NCBI GenBank assembly: GCA_025642075.2
Contig: JAODUO010000197.1
Location: forward strand, 187,001-251,000
Reading direction: 5' to 3'
Length of the DNA: 64,000 bases
Source: Ridgeia piscesae
Taxonomy: Eukaryota; Annelida; Polychaeta; Sabellida; Siboglinidae
The stretch's first letter is position 1; the number at the start of each line of letters is the position of its first letter. The position numbers were made by a program, and so were the translations under genes. The notes under the pieces are model-generated. The model did no database searches, had not been told where the DNA came from, and saw only the letters and a list, made by a program, of their open reading frames with translations. This document shows, in pieces, positions 1 to 11,755 of this stretch.

Positions 1-820
1 CAGGAAATGTGATGTTTTCTCGATTAGGTTAGTTATTCTGGTAGCACAGAACAAAAACACTCAACATTTGGGAGGAAGGAAATAAATTTTAAAAAACAGG
101 CCACAAGCGCAACACCAGAAAATAACATAATCTCTAGCAACTGTCAACTAATGATAATGTCTGTTGATTAGTCATTATCCATACAAGAACAGAGATATCT
201 TTCAGAGTCTTGGTGTGCATACCATACAAAAATCAATGAGTATTTCTTTGCACGGAAAGCATTACCAGCAATAAAACCATATAGGCATTTAAAAAAACTA
301 CAAGGTTCATCTTCTATTTATGTATTAGAAATACAAAAATAATTCTGGCTAGTCACTATACTGCATAAACACTGTATAACACATCTTTCTTTGGAATTAT
401 AACTGTTTTTGTTTAACATATCATATTTTATTCAACACATATTGGGGTGAATCACATTTAAGTACTACACTTCTGTTCACCCCCTTTCCACCAACCCTCA
501 TGACTACTTGTTTAACATGCCGACTTTTTTTATTAATAACGGTATGTGTAATTCTCAATTGTTGTGATTGGATATACACAAATTACTTACAAATATAACA
601 ATCATACTATCGCAACAATGTTTCTGAGTTTGAAACATTTCCCCTCCCTCATATTAGCTGTGGCTTAAAAAAACATAGTTCACACATATACCATAAACCC
701 ACACCTCAAGTCCTAAACTTTTCAATCAATGAAGCCCTGATAATCAGTCCCTGTATAATTTATCAACAATGTAATACCTCCTTCAGTCTTCTGAGTATTG
801 ACCTCTGGAACATCAAACAC
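1..820. other. No gene seen; AT-rich, probably SUGP1-like intron
   Basis: AT-rich sequence with no SURP or G-patch coding signature on either strand. It probably belongs to an intron or the 3' part of the SUGP1-like gene that runs off the left edge. No structured RNA or transposon end was recognised. Confidence 0.4.
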
Positions 821-863
821 CTGCGCCATTTGCCATCCACTCAGCTTCTTCATCTGTGACTTC
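821..863 (-). CDS. Candidate small exon of the SUGP1-like gene
   Basis: On the minus strand a usable acceptor (ending gatgatgcag) is followed by 43 nt open in phase 0, reading EVTDEEAEWMANGA, then a CAG|GTGTTT donor. The phase agrees with the candidate micro-exon at 1433-1455. The acidic stretch followed by E-W-M faintly resembles the acidic E..W-L segment that precedes the first SURP domain in SUGP1. This is inference from splice sites and phase only. If the donor is not used, the frame stops three codons later. Confidence 0.25.
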
Positions 864-1844
864 CTGCATCATCAGACGAAACACAAATCAACAATAGACG
901 CACAAGTTTATTACAAAACAGTCGACGTGTCGGCTGTCAGTATGGCTTTCACAGGTGAGTCTAACCACCATTGCCCTACAATATAAACTCCATTCTGTCT
1001 GAATAGGACTCAAATTGACAGGGCATACTCAGCATAGCAATGACAGCATCTTAGAACAGGCTGTCTGTCACCACGGTCTGCTCATCTTGGACTTATAGAT
1101 CACACCTAGTGATCTCACAAGGCGAGTTTACAAAAGAACAGACGACACATAACTGTAAGTATCATAATGAAGACTGGAGGGACAATCTAAATAAGTTCAA
1201 CTTCACTTTTAAATATCTGTATAAATATCGGTAAAACAGTTATACAGCTATCTGAATAGTGAATACTATAACAAATTTGCAACAGTAGTTCTATCCCTAA
1301 CATTGGCACCAGTACACACCCAGGTTGAAACGATGTGCCCGACTTCTTGCCAATGTGGATACTCAGTAGGTTTGTGTCCTCCGTGCCACGTCCCTTGTTG
1401 GTCTCCCCTCTCCCTCTCCCTCTCCCACTCACCCCAGCCTCTACGTCAGACATATCTGCAGAACATTCCAAAACAAACAACTTCACTAGACCCATGTGGC
1501 ATGCTTTATTTATCTAGCTTTGCCACGGTACATCGTTATTTAAACTGATGTGCCTGCCATGCATGCAATCTATTTTTAACAAATATACTTTGCATGTTTT
1601 ATGTACCCATTTCAATCTCGGTTTGCCCAGAGTGAAATTAAACTATTATATGTGATTATGGCCCGAAAAAGTTGATACGTTTTCCAAAATAACTAAGCTT
1701 GCTTCAATGTGTGTGTGCTTGATTAATATGTGGCCTGAACCCTGAACAAGAGGGTTGGGAGGGGTGGGGTTGAACAGACAAGAGTGATAGAGAACTAAAC
1801 AATAGAGAAGTCGATGGATCGTCTCCTCTAGAGGGTGACACAGA
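864..1844. other. Intronic sequence, no further gene seen
   Basis: Apart from the candidate micro-exon at 1433-1455 I see only AT-rich intronic sequence and a CTCCCT pyrimidine run at about 1400-1425. The short open frames here have no recognisable similarity to a protein family. Confidence 0.4.
1433..1455 (-). CDS. Candidate 23-nt micro-exon of the SUGP1-like gene
   Basis: A strong acceptor (ttggaatgttctgcag) and strong donor (GGG|GTGAGTGG) bracket 23 nt on the minus strand. After the one-nucleotide overhang of the upstream exon (3179-4771) it reads EDMSDVEAG and restores phase 0. The short size, good splice sites and matching phase support it. No homology was recognised. Confidence 0.3.
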
Positions 1845-3160
1845 CTGTGTGACATGCCCCAACATGCCCACAGGAGAATAAAACTATGTGACATGCCCCA
1901 ACACGCCCACCAGGAGAATAAAACTATGTGACATGCCCCAACACGCCCCCAGGAGAATAAGACTATGTGACATGCCCCAACACGCCCCCAGGAGAATAAG
2001 ACTATGTGACATGCCCCAACACGCCCCCAGGAGAATAAAACTATGTGACATGCCCCAACATGCCCACAGGAGAATAAAACTATGTGACATGCCCCAACAC
2101 GCCCACAGGAGAATAAAACTATGTGACATGCCCCAACACGCCCACAGGAGAATAAAACTATGTGACATGCCCCAACACGCCCACAGGAGAATAAAACTAT
2201 GTGACATGCCCCAACACGCCCACAGGAGAATAAAACTATGTGACATGCCCCAACACGCCCACAGGAGAATAAAACTATGTGACATGCCCCAACATGCCCA
2301 CAGGAGAATAAAACTATGTGACATGCCCCAACACGCCCACAGGAGAATAAAACTATGTGACATGCCCCAACACGCCCACAGGAGAATAAAACTATGTGAC
2401 ATGCCCCAACACGCCCCCAGGAGAATAAAACTATGTGACATGCCCCAACACGCCCACAGGAGAATAAAACTATGTGACATGCCCCAACATGCCCACAGGA
2501 GAATAAAACTATGTGACATGCCCCAACACGCCCACAGGAGAATAAAACTATGTGACATGCCCCAACACGCCCACAGGAGAATAAAACTATGTGACATGCC
2601 CCAACATGCCCACAGGAGAATAAAACTATGTGACATGCCCCAACATGCCCACAGGAGAATAAAACTATGTGACATGCCCCAACACGCCCACAGGAGAATA
2701 AAACTATGTGACATGCCCCAACACGCCCCCAGGAGAATAAGACTGTGACATGCCCCAACACGCCCCCAGGAGAATAAAACTATGTGACATGCCCCAACAC
2801 GCCCCCAGGAGAATAAGACTATGTGACATACCCCACGCCCCCAGGAGAATAAGACTGTGACATGCCCCAACACGCCCCCAGGAGAATAAGACTATGTGAC
2901 ATGCCCCAACACGCCCACAGGAGAATAAAACTATGTGACATGCCCCAACACGCCCCCAGGAGAATAAGACTGTGACATGCCCCAACACGCCCCCAGGAGA
3001 ATAAAACTATGTGACATGCCCCAACACGCCCCCAGGAGAATAAGACTATGTGACATACCCCACGCCCCCAGGAGAATAAGACTGTGACATGCCCCAACAC
3101 GCCCCCAGGAGAATAAGACTATGTGACATGCCCCAACACGCCCCCAGGAGAATAAGACTG
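1845..3160. repeat. 39-bp minisatellite, about 33 copies, in SUGP1-like intron 3
   Basis: Tandem array whose plus-strand unit begins aataaaactatgtgacatgc and continues ccaacacgcccacaggag. The left part is near-homogeneous, with C/T, A/C and A/G variants. From about 2705 shorter units appear in which 'actatgtgac' becomes 'actgtgac' or 'catgccccaacacg' becomes 'cataccccacg'. The 39-nt period is a multiple of three, so several frames are open for hundreds of codons by construction. The array stops 18 bp from the 5' splice site of the large coding exon. Each unit carries AATAAA on the plus strand, antisense to the gene. Confidence 0.95.
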
Positions 3161-3178
3161 CAAGGAGAAAACACCCAC

Positions 3179-4771
3179 CTTCAGATGTTCCATCCTCTGG
3201 TGCGTCAGTAGGGTTCGTGGGGTCATACCCCTCCGTAGGGTCCATGGGGTCATACTTCTCACCAGACTCCTGTTGTGGGGTGTGATCAACCCCTACCTGC
3301 AAGGGATGTGCCCCCATGGGGGTGGCTGTGCGAATTAGGGCACCACTGCCAGGAAACGACACTGTGGGGGGTGGGAGCTGGCCCTGGGGGTATTGACTAG
3401 GGGGGAGCTGGGTAGGCAGAGGAGGGGGTGGCAGCAGGTGCTGTTGAGTAGAGGGAGGGGGGATCTGAAACTGCCCTGGGGGAGGGGCAGAGAGGGGCAT
3501 TGGAGGACCAGTAAGGAAGGTCTGGTTAGCCGCTGGTGGAGGCGGCAAGTTATGGGGTGGGGCAAGGGCGTACTGAGGGGGCACAGGGTTGGTGAGCAGT
3601 CCCTGGGGTGGGGGTGCAGTGGCAAGATTTGGCAGCTGCAACTGCATGGGCATCGACACGTTATGCAGCGTCGTGCCAGCAGGTGGCGGTGCTGTCAGCA
3701 CCGTCTGCACATTCACTGTCTGCGGGGGCAGCTGACTCGGTTGGACCGTCGCCATGGAGACGGTGGTGACGAGGACGCCCGGAGCAGACGTGTAGGTCCC
3801 TGGTGGAGGTGCTCCATTTGGCAGCGTCACCAGGCTGGCCACGCTCTGTTGACCAGGTCCGGGCGGGCCATTCAATACGAGGGTGGTTGACATCGGATGC
3901 AGGGTCGTCACCTGTGACACTGGTGCTGCCTCCAAGAGGGTGATCTGTTGCGGGGGGCCTGCAGCGTGTGACACAATCAACATGGGTGCGTTGGCAGGTG
4001 GCGGCTGGGCCATGGACACCAGCGCCACGCCAGGCGGGGGTTGTGAATAGTCACCCAAGTGCGGCGCCGGCGGTCGAAACACTCGACTGCTCGGTGGCGC
4101 ACCCTGTTGGATAAACTCACCACTAGGTGGCGCTGGTAGCACTATCTGCTGTTGCTGCGGTGGCGGGATGAAGCCAGACGGTGGCGCAACCTGTTGAGTA
4201 AATGTTACAGTTTGCGGTGCGCAACGCGGCGCAAACTGGACGGATGCTGGTGGCGCACCCTGTGGAGCGAACACGACCGACGGCGCCGGCAGTTTCTGCT
4301 CGAACGATGGCGGCGGCCCCTGTTGGTGAAACGAGACTGACGTCGGCCCGGGCTGGTGTGTGTATACGACGTCTTGAGTCGGGTGTTGGCCGGGGAAGGA
4401 ACTGGGAGCGTAGGCAACAACGGGAGATGGGGGCAGCGCTGTGAACACCCCCTGCTGGGGGTTTGGGAACTGCATGGCGGGCTGTGACACAAACATGATT
4501 GGTTGGAGGGAAGGTTGAGGTCCGTTTGCACTCTCCGTCTTCACAGGGTAGCTGTCCACATTCTCTGGCTTCACGTCGAACTTGCTGAGGCGTCGCTCTG
4601 GCACTGACGTCTGCGACACGACAATGCCACTGCTGTTTGTGTCAGATTTGATGGTGGTGACACTGTGAACGGGGAATACATTAGACTCGTGCGCCACCTC
4701 TGCTGGTGCAATCTGCTCCTCTGACGTCTTTGTTGCCTCTTGTTCTTCACTTATCTTCTTCTTTAGAGAGA
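3179..4771 (-). CDS. Large Pro/Gln-rich exon 3 of the SUGP1-like gene
   Basis: This 1593-nt exon has acceptor gttgttgcag before 4771 and donor GAAG|GTGGGTGT after 3179. It starts with a Lys/Glu-rich segment (KKKISEEQEATKTSEEQ). About 400 residues follow rich in Pro, Gln, Val and Thr, with recurrent 'QQGAPPS', 'APPSG' and 'PPPG' motifs that look like internally repeated disordered sequence. It ends in an acidic tail with YDPMDPTEGYDPTNPTDAPE. GC content is far higher than in the flanking introns, as expected for coding DNA. The frame stays open past the donor into the 39-bp array, so intron retention would add many copies of a GRVGACHIVLFSW-like peptide. Confidence 0.85.
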
Positions 4772-7502
4772 CTGCAACAACATGAGGCACACTGTCACTA
4801 CACTGACAACAACATGAGGCACACTGTCACTTCACTGACAACAACATGAGGCACACTGTCACTACACTGACAACAACATGAGGCACACTGTCACTTCACT
4901 GACAACAACATGAGGCACACTGTCACTACACTGACAACAACATGAGGCACACTGTCACTACACTGACAACAACATGAGGCACACTGTCACTTCACTGACA
5001 ACAACATGAGGCGCACTGTCACTTCACTGACAACACAGGCATGATAAAGACTGCAGTGCTAGGACAGTGAGCAGGAAACAGAAAGTAAGGTACAGTCACG
5101 CCTCGTCATAACGCGGTAGTAATGGGGCATATAAATGGGGCGTGTAATACATTATATTCCGCCAGGGACGCCACCACCCCCAAAAACGCCACAAATGCAA
5201 CTATGCACAATTTATAAAACTAATTGACATTGACAACCAACGTCAATGTGTATTATGTTAAGATACTACTGTCGAATGCTGAACAGTTTTTCTTTAAATA
5301 AATAAATAAATTAAGATCCAACATGCCTCATCTGACGATGTGAACCGAGTGTACTGTACTGCTGTCGCGGTCTAAAATAGCCTTGCTCTTAGCAGCCGTA
5401 ACACACAAATTATACTAATTATGCTCACTATTGGCTTGATTTCATCTTTCAATCAATAAATGTGTTTTCATAGACGTAGTAAAAACATAATTTTGTCATG
5501 CACTGTTAGCCTGCCATTTCAGTCTAGTATCACATTGTTCGTCACCCTCCGATTTGTAATTTAATTGCAATTTACAAGCCAGTGAAGGCGCCTGTTTGTG
5601 GAAGCCACAGCAAACTGGCAGGCAACAAAAACGATTGATGTCGGCGCAAAGCAAATGATGCTTTGCACCAAATTTACTGTGCCTAAAGCTAATTAAATAC
5701 AATCAAAGGAATTGTTCACGTTTTAAACAAACCCTTGAGAAATCATCACACAAACCACACAATAGATTGATGTGAAATACAAATGGACATTATAAAGTGT
5801 GGCTCCAGTGTATGTAATTATTTCACTAAATCCTACATTGTTCAGCTTTGCTGGGCGAGATGAGTCACCTCGCTGTTTTTTCTAAGTCACCTCGCTCAAA
5901 ATATGCAAAAATTGCCATCTCTTAGCTATGTCAATAATGTCATGACTATTTACTTGTAATTAATGCTAAAAACATATTTACATGCAAACTTGTCACTTCG
6001 TTCCCCACTATATGCCAGAGAATAAGTTAAAACACACTTTATGATGTACAATTTTAAAACTAATCTTTAACTAGTCTTTTTTTAAACCAGGCCAGCACTG
6101 CATTGTGCGTTTGACACTTGCTCGGCTCACCCTACCACCTCGCTCGTCATTTTACCCACGGAAACACTGCTATGATCAACAATACGTAATTAAACATAAT
6201 CCCCATAGTTCCATTTCAATTATACTGATGACTGTCGTAATGTGACAAAGCCATGGGAAACTACAGAACAAACTCACTCTTGATGCCTTGCATCTTGTAG
6301 AACTGTTCCATGAAGCTGCCGTCATTGGAGAAGTTGTTGGCGACACTCTGTGCGGATGAGGCTGGCTTCCCTGAGCCTTGTTCTGTTGCCACACGGGGTT
6401 TCTTCACATCCTGAAGCCGGCTAAACATGCCATGTCTCTTGCCAGCAAGCTTACTGAAAAACAGCAACTGACGGGGTTAGCAAGCTCAACAGGACAAATT
6501 TCTCCCAAGTTCTTCATTTAGCTCTGAGTTTATATTTTATTTTAGCTCATACTTTGCGGATTGAATAATAAGTACGTCACTGGCCGATAGTCAATACCAT
6601 TGTGTTCCTCACCAAATACATGAAGTCATTGAAGTGGGACAAACTCCTGCGTTAGCCCAAGTTTGGGCTGTTTGGAGTAAACAACCTGAGACCTGAGAGA
6701 TGTAAGGTACAAAGTTGCTTTCAAAATCCCCATGACGTGACGTGACATGATTCAACAGATATTGCCAACTGGCGACAGCACTGTCCGATTCTGATATCGA
6801 TTATATCAAATGGCTTCAATGGACATTAAGATCAGCACTATTGATCTTGGTTGGTGCAATTTGGTGGTGTCAAAGCAATGATATATTTTCGCTGTGACAC
6901 ATGGTAACACTTACGGAAATATGGCAGCCAGAATGGTGATTTTTGACTAAAATACTTCTCAGATATATTCCAATAGCACTATGTATGTTTACTACCTCGG
7001 CTGCAAAGTAAAGTTTAGGAAGTTAGCGTACTTGTAAAATTACACTGCTTAACAATAAAACTGTTAACAAAATTACAAGATGCTTACTACATTCTGATTT
7101 CTGACCTCATAAGCACAAAAGGTTTCCATATGTGGATTCAACGAATACAACAAATATTTCGGGAATGAGTATAACAAAATTACTTAGGTCAAGATCACGA
7201 GCAGTTTCTACGTTATGAAAGTTAATTAAAATGACATTTCGTGTAGTTTGACCCTTGAACACACTGCACCTTGCCCGGGACTGCTCTGCCTTCTTCGCTG
7301 CCATCAGTTTCGCCTGCATCTTGTTGAGCACTTCTTCCTGCTCCTTACGCTTGCGTTCCTGCATCTTCGACTCAATCTCTCGCTTCTTCTGCTCGATCAG
7401 TTGCTCCTGAGCACCCATCTCACGGAAGCGGTCCTGAAGACTGCAGCTTCCCTTCGCACCAGATTTGCTGCTGGCATTTTTCTGGGTCTGTTTGTGCGAC
7501 AT
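3179..7502 (-). CDS. SUGP1-like SURP/G-patch splicing factor, 5' part
   Basis: Three coding exons join in frame on the minus strand: 7270-7502 (ATG at 7502), 6278-6453 and 3179-4771, giving about 667 codons. Exon 1 encodes a basic coiled-coil segment containing QLIEQKKREIESKMQERKRK, and exon 2 contains NNFSNDGSFMEQFYKMQ. Both match, in order, the conserved N-terminus of SUGP1 (SF4), a spliceosomal protein that works at the SF3B1/DHX15 branch-point step in the nucleus. Exon 3 is a long Pro/Gln-rich, low-complexity region that human SUGP1 lacks at this length. SURP and G-patch domains are not in the window and should lie left of it, so the gene is partial. Junction phases 2 and 1 agree at both introns. 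Two tiny candidate exons follow at 1433 and 821. A related SURP protein cannot be excluded. Confidence 0.75.
4772..5036. repeat. 32-bp minisatellite (8 copies) containing the exon-3 acceptor
   Basis: Eight units start at 4781, 4813, 4845, 4877, 4909, 4941, 4973 and 5005. Each begins catgaggcacactgtcact on the plus strand, with an a/t variant after it. On the gene's strand every unit contains catgttgttgtcag, nearly the same as the real acceptor catgttgttgcag at 4771/4772. The repeat therefore begins exactly at the splice site of exon 3. Confidence 0.95.
5037..6277. other. Intron 2 of the SUGP1-like gene
   Basis: AT-rich intron between the exons at 3179-4771 and 6278-6453. There is no second coding signal and no transposon end that I recognise. 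The small open frame at about 5500-5700 has no family resemblance. Confidence 0.6.
6454..7269. other. Intron 1 of the SUGP1-like gene
   Basis: Bounded by the donor GCAAG|GTGCAG at 7270/7269 and the acceptor gctgtttttcag before 6453. Nothing else was recognised inside it. Confidence 0.7.
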
Positions 7503-8839
7503 CGTCTCGCTACTATGGAACCACAGTTACCTGCTGAACAAAAGAAAAATTGTTTTTATCACAGTGAAAAATCTATATTTTAAATATGACGATTTTTATT
7601 AAGCCGATTTTATTCGAACATATGTACATATATATTTTTAAAACGAGGGACCTACTCGAAGTTTTACATTATTTATTTAAAATCAGGTTCCTAAGACTAT
7701 ATAATTACAGGGTGTATGTTCAAGATGTATTGCCCACCAAATTGTGCCATTTGAAAGTTTTCAATCGGCAAACAAAACATCCAGTTTTTTTCTTCAAAAC
7801 ATGCATTATTGGCAATACTGCCACTCAATGTACCTTTTGATGTTCAACATTCCCACATTCCAGGAAGTAACACTTGTTTTAACATCCGGCAATTGTTAAT
7901 GAGGTTGTCAGCAGTTTATTCATAGAGATAATGCAACGTTGTCTTTGGCAATATAACCTTGAAAATGTTGTGAATACTGATGTCTCTGAAGCAACTGGCT
8001 GAAGCTATTTCCCCTACCATTTAGAAGTCTATCTCACAGCCGAGGCTATTTCCCCAACCATTAGGAAGTCTATTTCTTCAACTGCTGTGTACCATAAGAG
8101 ACAGTGATACCTCACCAGGATTCGTGTCAAATTTTTTTTGGCCAAGAACAGTATGTCACGGTTTGCTTACAATCATAATTACATATGCATGTGACCTCCA
8201 TCAAGGTTTGCCAACAATGTTGATGGCAGGTATGTGTGAATGACATTACTGTTGGTAGTGTTGTGGCATGATAGCGCCAAGATCAAGCATTACATAAAAT
8301 TTCTTTTATATTTTTATCATAGAGAAAATCTTCTGAAACCAGAATTTCACAAATATATACAATAAATTGCATGTGTTCGGCAGCCATCTTTGTCATTGCT
8401 CGACATATTTGTTCTAAAATGTTCGTCATGGAGAGGTCAATTATGTGATAATTCCATGACGATTCAATTTTATAAATTTATCTTAATGCTACTACCTGGG
8501 GCGATGTCTACTAGGTCAACAGAATAAATGAAGCCTGAATTTAAGACGTCAAGCTGGAAGTGGATGAGTTGGAGGGATAACCGAGTTTGAGTGGGTAACG
8601 CCACAAAAAGGGTCTATAACTAAGTTTGTATTTCCAAAATTACAATATAAATATTTACCATGTAGTATAACAATGTTGTCTACAGCAGACACATTAAACT
8701 CTAGCTATTCGACTAAATACTGATGTAAAATACGCGCTGTAAAACATTTAGAATTTGGATTTCCCCATTCGACGCCATCGTGGATTCTGTTTGGAAATGT
8801 AAAACGCCACCTGATTGGCTTCGTCAGCAAGCAAAATGA
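7503..8839. other. Intergenic; 5' flank of the SUGP1-like gene
   Basis: AT-rich. The promoter and 5' UTR of the minus-strand SUGP1-like gene should lie just right of 7502, but no clear TATA or initiator could be assigned. A short direct repeat occurs at 8005-8070 ('ctatttccccwaccatt..gaagtctat'). No coding signal was seen. Confidence 0.4.
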
Positions 8840-9037
8840 CCTACACTAAAAGGCGGACCACGAACGGGCGGACCGAGCAGACCGTATTCAAAAGACCGCG
8901 CGATATCTACACTCCATGCTTACGCTGCTGTTACTTTTTGAGGGTGTTCTTGTGATGTTGATATATCTTTCATTAATGGTATACATGGAATGAGACGACA
9001 TTAATGTTCTGACAAATTGAACACGTCAGTACAGTGG

Positions 9038-9197
9038 ATACAAGAAGATACAAGAAGATACAAGAAGATACAAGAAGATACAAGAAGATACAAGAAGATA
9101 CAAGAAGATACAAGAAGATACAAGAAGATACAAGAAGATACAAGAAGATACAAGAAGATACAAGAAGATACAAGAAGATACAAGAAGATACAAGAAG
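9038..9197. repeat. Perfect 10-bp minisatellite, 16 copies
   Basis: About 160 bp of uninterrupted atacaagaag units with no visible variant, ending in the sequence aagctt. The purity suggests recent expansion. The open frames across it (DTRRYKKIQE on the plus strand) are a consequence of the repeat and are not taken as genes. Confidence 0.97.
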
Positions 9198-9950
9198 CTT
9201 AATTTATTTAATCACATGTGAATTCCATAACATTAGCTCATCTAAGTTATTTTCCGACAATTTAATAGCATACAAATTCTTGGATCTGTTGTTTGTATTT
9301 ATTTTTATCATCCCCAAAACAAAAGTGAATAGTCTTTTCGTAATAATACCGTAACACCAATCAACATTTTAAGCATGTATCTATATCTCGATCTATACTA
9401 GGCATGCAGTCTGTAACGATGCCATCTACTATATAAATGACACAGAATAAATGTAATATTATATATGTATAATTAGGTATTTGTATTTTATTTAGTTGCA
9501 TGTTTTTGACAAAAGTGAAAATACGGATGTTGTAGTTGTAACTTTGTCACTTGTATGTATGTATATGCATAGGCCCTTTTGAGGACAATATATCTGTTTT
9601 GCTGGATAGACGGATTTTATCAGTGATAGATGCAACACAAAAATATGAATGATATGTTTCATCATCTTATACAACAAATACCAGGCAATAATGTATCTTC
9701 TACTTAACATTTCAATTTCTATTCTACACTATAAGATACATGTGTTTTGGGGGAAAGAACATGTTTATCAAAGTGTTCCATTTTCATGACTTGTTGACTT
9801 TTAAAAATCACATATCATTCACACTGTGCCACAGTATGGGAAGTTCATCAAAGAAAATTATATTAAAATTTCTGTAGTTGATTAACCGAAACGTGACTAA
9901 ATAATTATGTATGAATGAAGACTATAGTAGCGTACACCTGACTAGACGTT

Positions 9951-9951
<1 letters not shown>

Positions 9952-10000
<49 letters not shown>
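9952..10000. repeat. (TA)n microsatellite
   Basis: About 24 uninterrupted TA dinucleotides inside the inverted-repeat element. Confidence 0.97.
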
Positions 10001-10003
<3 letters not shown>

Positions 10004-10073
10004 TAAAAAAATTTAGTATATAGAGACATTAAATTACTACGATTGAATATTATATATACATAGAAAGTGTATA

Positions 10074-10106
10074 TTTGTTGAAGTGAGGTCTCTTCACTTC
10101 AACAAA
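10074..10106. repeat. 13-bp perfect hairpin
   Basis: tttgttgaagtga (10074-10086) and its exact reverse complement (10094-10106) are separated by a 7-nt loop, ggtctct. It lies within the 8.84-10.46 kb element and may be part of its secondary structure. Confidence 0.8.
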
Positions 10107-10461
10107 CATACAAAACAAAGAGGATGCTAGCTGGATATGTCTGCAGACCACCAAACACAAAGGTTGCTGTATTTACATATTATTAATTCAGTTTCGATTG
10201 TTACAAACAGCATGTACAGATATTCACCCATAAAAACTATGCAGTCATAATTATGCATGCTACTATTGATAGTGACTGCATATGGCTTACGTTTTTAATG
10301 TGATAAAAATATAACTATATATCTACAGTTATATTAATATTTGTAATATTACTGAAATATTAAGGCCTTTAGAGATGGAACAAAGTTCGGCAGTATCCTT
10401 GTGAATATGGTCCAACCGGTCCGTCTGATCCGCCCGTTTGCGGTCCGCCTTTTAGTGTGGG

Positions 10462-11755
10462 CCAGCAAAACTAACATTTCAGTGGATTCCGGAACAATCA
10501 CGGACTGCCAATTGTATTGACAAATTACTGGGGTCATGACACAGTTAGATTTCCTGTTTGATTACATGCCTATTACACCTACGGCTACGACTGAAAGCGA
10601 CGTTTTCCTATTACTCTTCTCATTATTTGCAGCCTCCTTCATTGTAATCGTGCAAAATAATGCAGGCGGAATTACAATTGGAAGAGACAAACCATGATTT
10701 GAGTTCACAGACTTCTATAGTGAGTCTGAAAGTCCAAATTCACAGTGACCGAACACTGGTGGGATAAGGGATGGAGGGGAGGATTACAGTAATAAAGCTT
10801 CCATTTGAAAATATATTTAAAAAATGGAACAATCACAGTACAACAGGGTGATTAATCTATCATTTTATGTTTACCATAGCTAATTAGACACATGGGAAGA
10901 GGCCAAGATGGGATACCAATGACACCTTGGCAGAGTGACAACATTTCTGCAGTGTTTCAAATAGGAGTGCCTGTAAAATGTTCATTTCAGGTTTTTTCTC
11001 CAAAATCACCATTTCTGTTTGTGGTCATGACACAGACTTCCTGTTTGGTTACAGACGAAATATAGTACAGTATATTTTTTGAAATTATTTTGTTCTACAT
11101 TCACCTGCTGTGGCATGTGCATTTGAGCAGTCAGATTTCCAGATGTGATTGTGGAAGGTGTTGACAATGATAATGGTGCATTTTTAGTTGCTTTACTAAG
11201 CGGGTGGGTACTTGACTGTGTTACTGCCTGCATTCATATGTAAATATTGACAGGTGTCATATACATGTATACACTGTAGCGGCATTTTACGAGAGAACAA
11301 AATATTAGAATTTGACTAAACTCGACCAGCATGTCAGTGAGACGATAACAACAGGCAATAAGTTTTAGAATGTACCTGCGTCTGAATTTTCTACAAAATG
11401 CTAACATGGTTGCCAATGGGAAAACTAACTGTGTACTGACACCTACTACAACCTTGTGGCATGTCAGTCGTCTTGTGACTAACTTAATCAGTGTAAATAA
11501 TGAAGGCATAAAACAGTTCCGGCACGATAATTAATTAAACAAATTATCTACAAACTGTTTCTTTTCCGTTGGTCTGTGTCATTCAACTGACATATCAAAA
11601 CTCATGCAGGATTCAGTGCAGGCTATATAGCCAGGCTAGCCTGGCCTCATACTTTACAACAGTTCTGATTGCAGGATCATCTCGGTATTAATCTAGCACT
11701 TATATGACTGAATCAGGCAAACTATATGCTATTTATAGTATCATAAAAACTACTA
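10462..11755. other. Intergenic, no gene recognised
   Basis: Contains a ~34-bp imperfect direct repeat: ggtcatgacacagttagat.. at about 10531 and ggtcatgacacagacttcc.. at about 11023, both followed by cctgtttgRttaca. The open frames at 11006-11509 on the minus strand show no family resemblance. Confidence 0.4.

Larger units (their letters stand above)
8840..10461. mobile_element. Putative 1.6-kb terminal-inverted-repeat element, unclassified
   Basis: The left arm starts cctacactaaaaggcggacc. The right arm, reverse-complemented, starts cccacactaaaaggcggacc. Similarity continues inward for about 50-60 bp with small indels (acgaacgggcgga versus gcaaacgggcgga, then ggtctg/ggtcca and gaata). No transposase coding region is seen inside; the interior holds a 10-bp array, a TA microsatellite and a 13-bp hairpin. 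I could not identify a convincing target-site duplication, so the class and exact ends are uncertain. It lies between the SUGP1-like gene and the 3' side of TRIP4. Confidence 0.5.

Noticed and set aside
1646..2988. Long overlapping open frames on both strands (up to 371 codons) in the 39-bp array
   Set aside because: A repeat period divisible by three keeps frames open without selection; several frames are open at once, and the region is an intron of the SUGP1-like gene.
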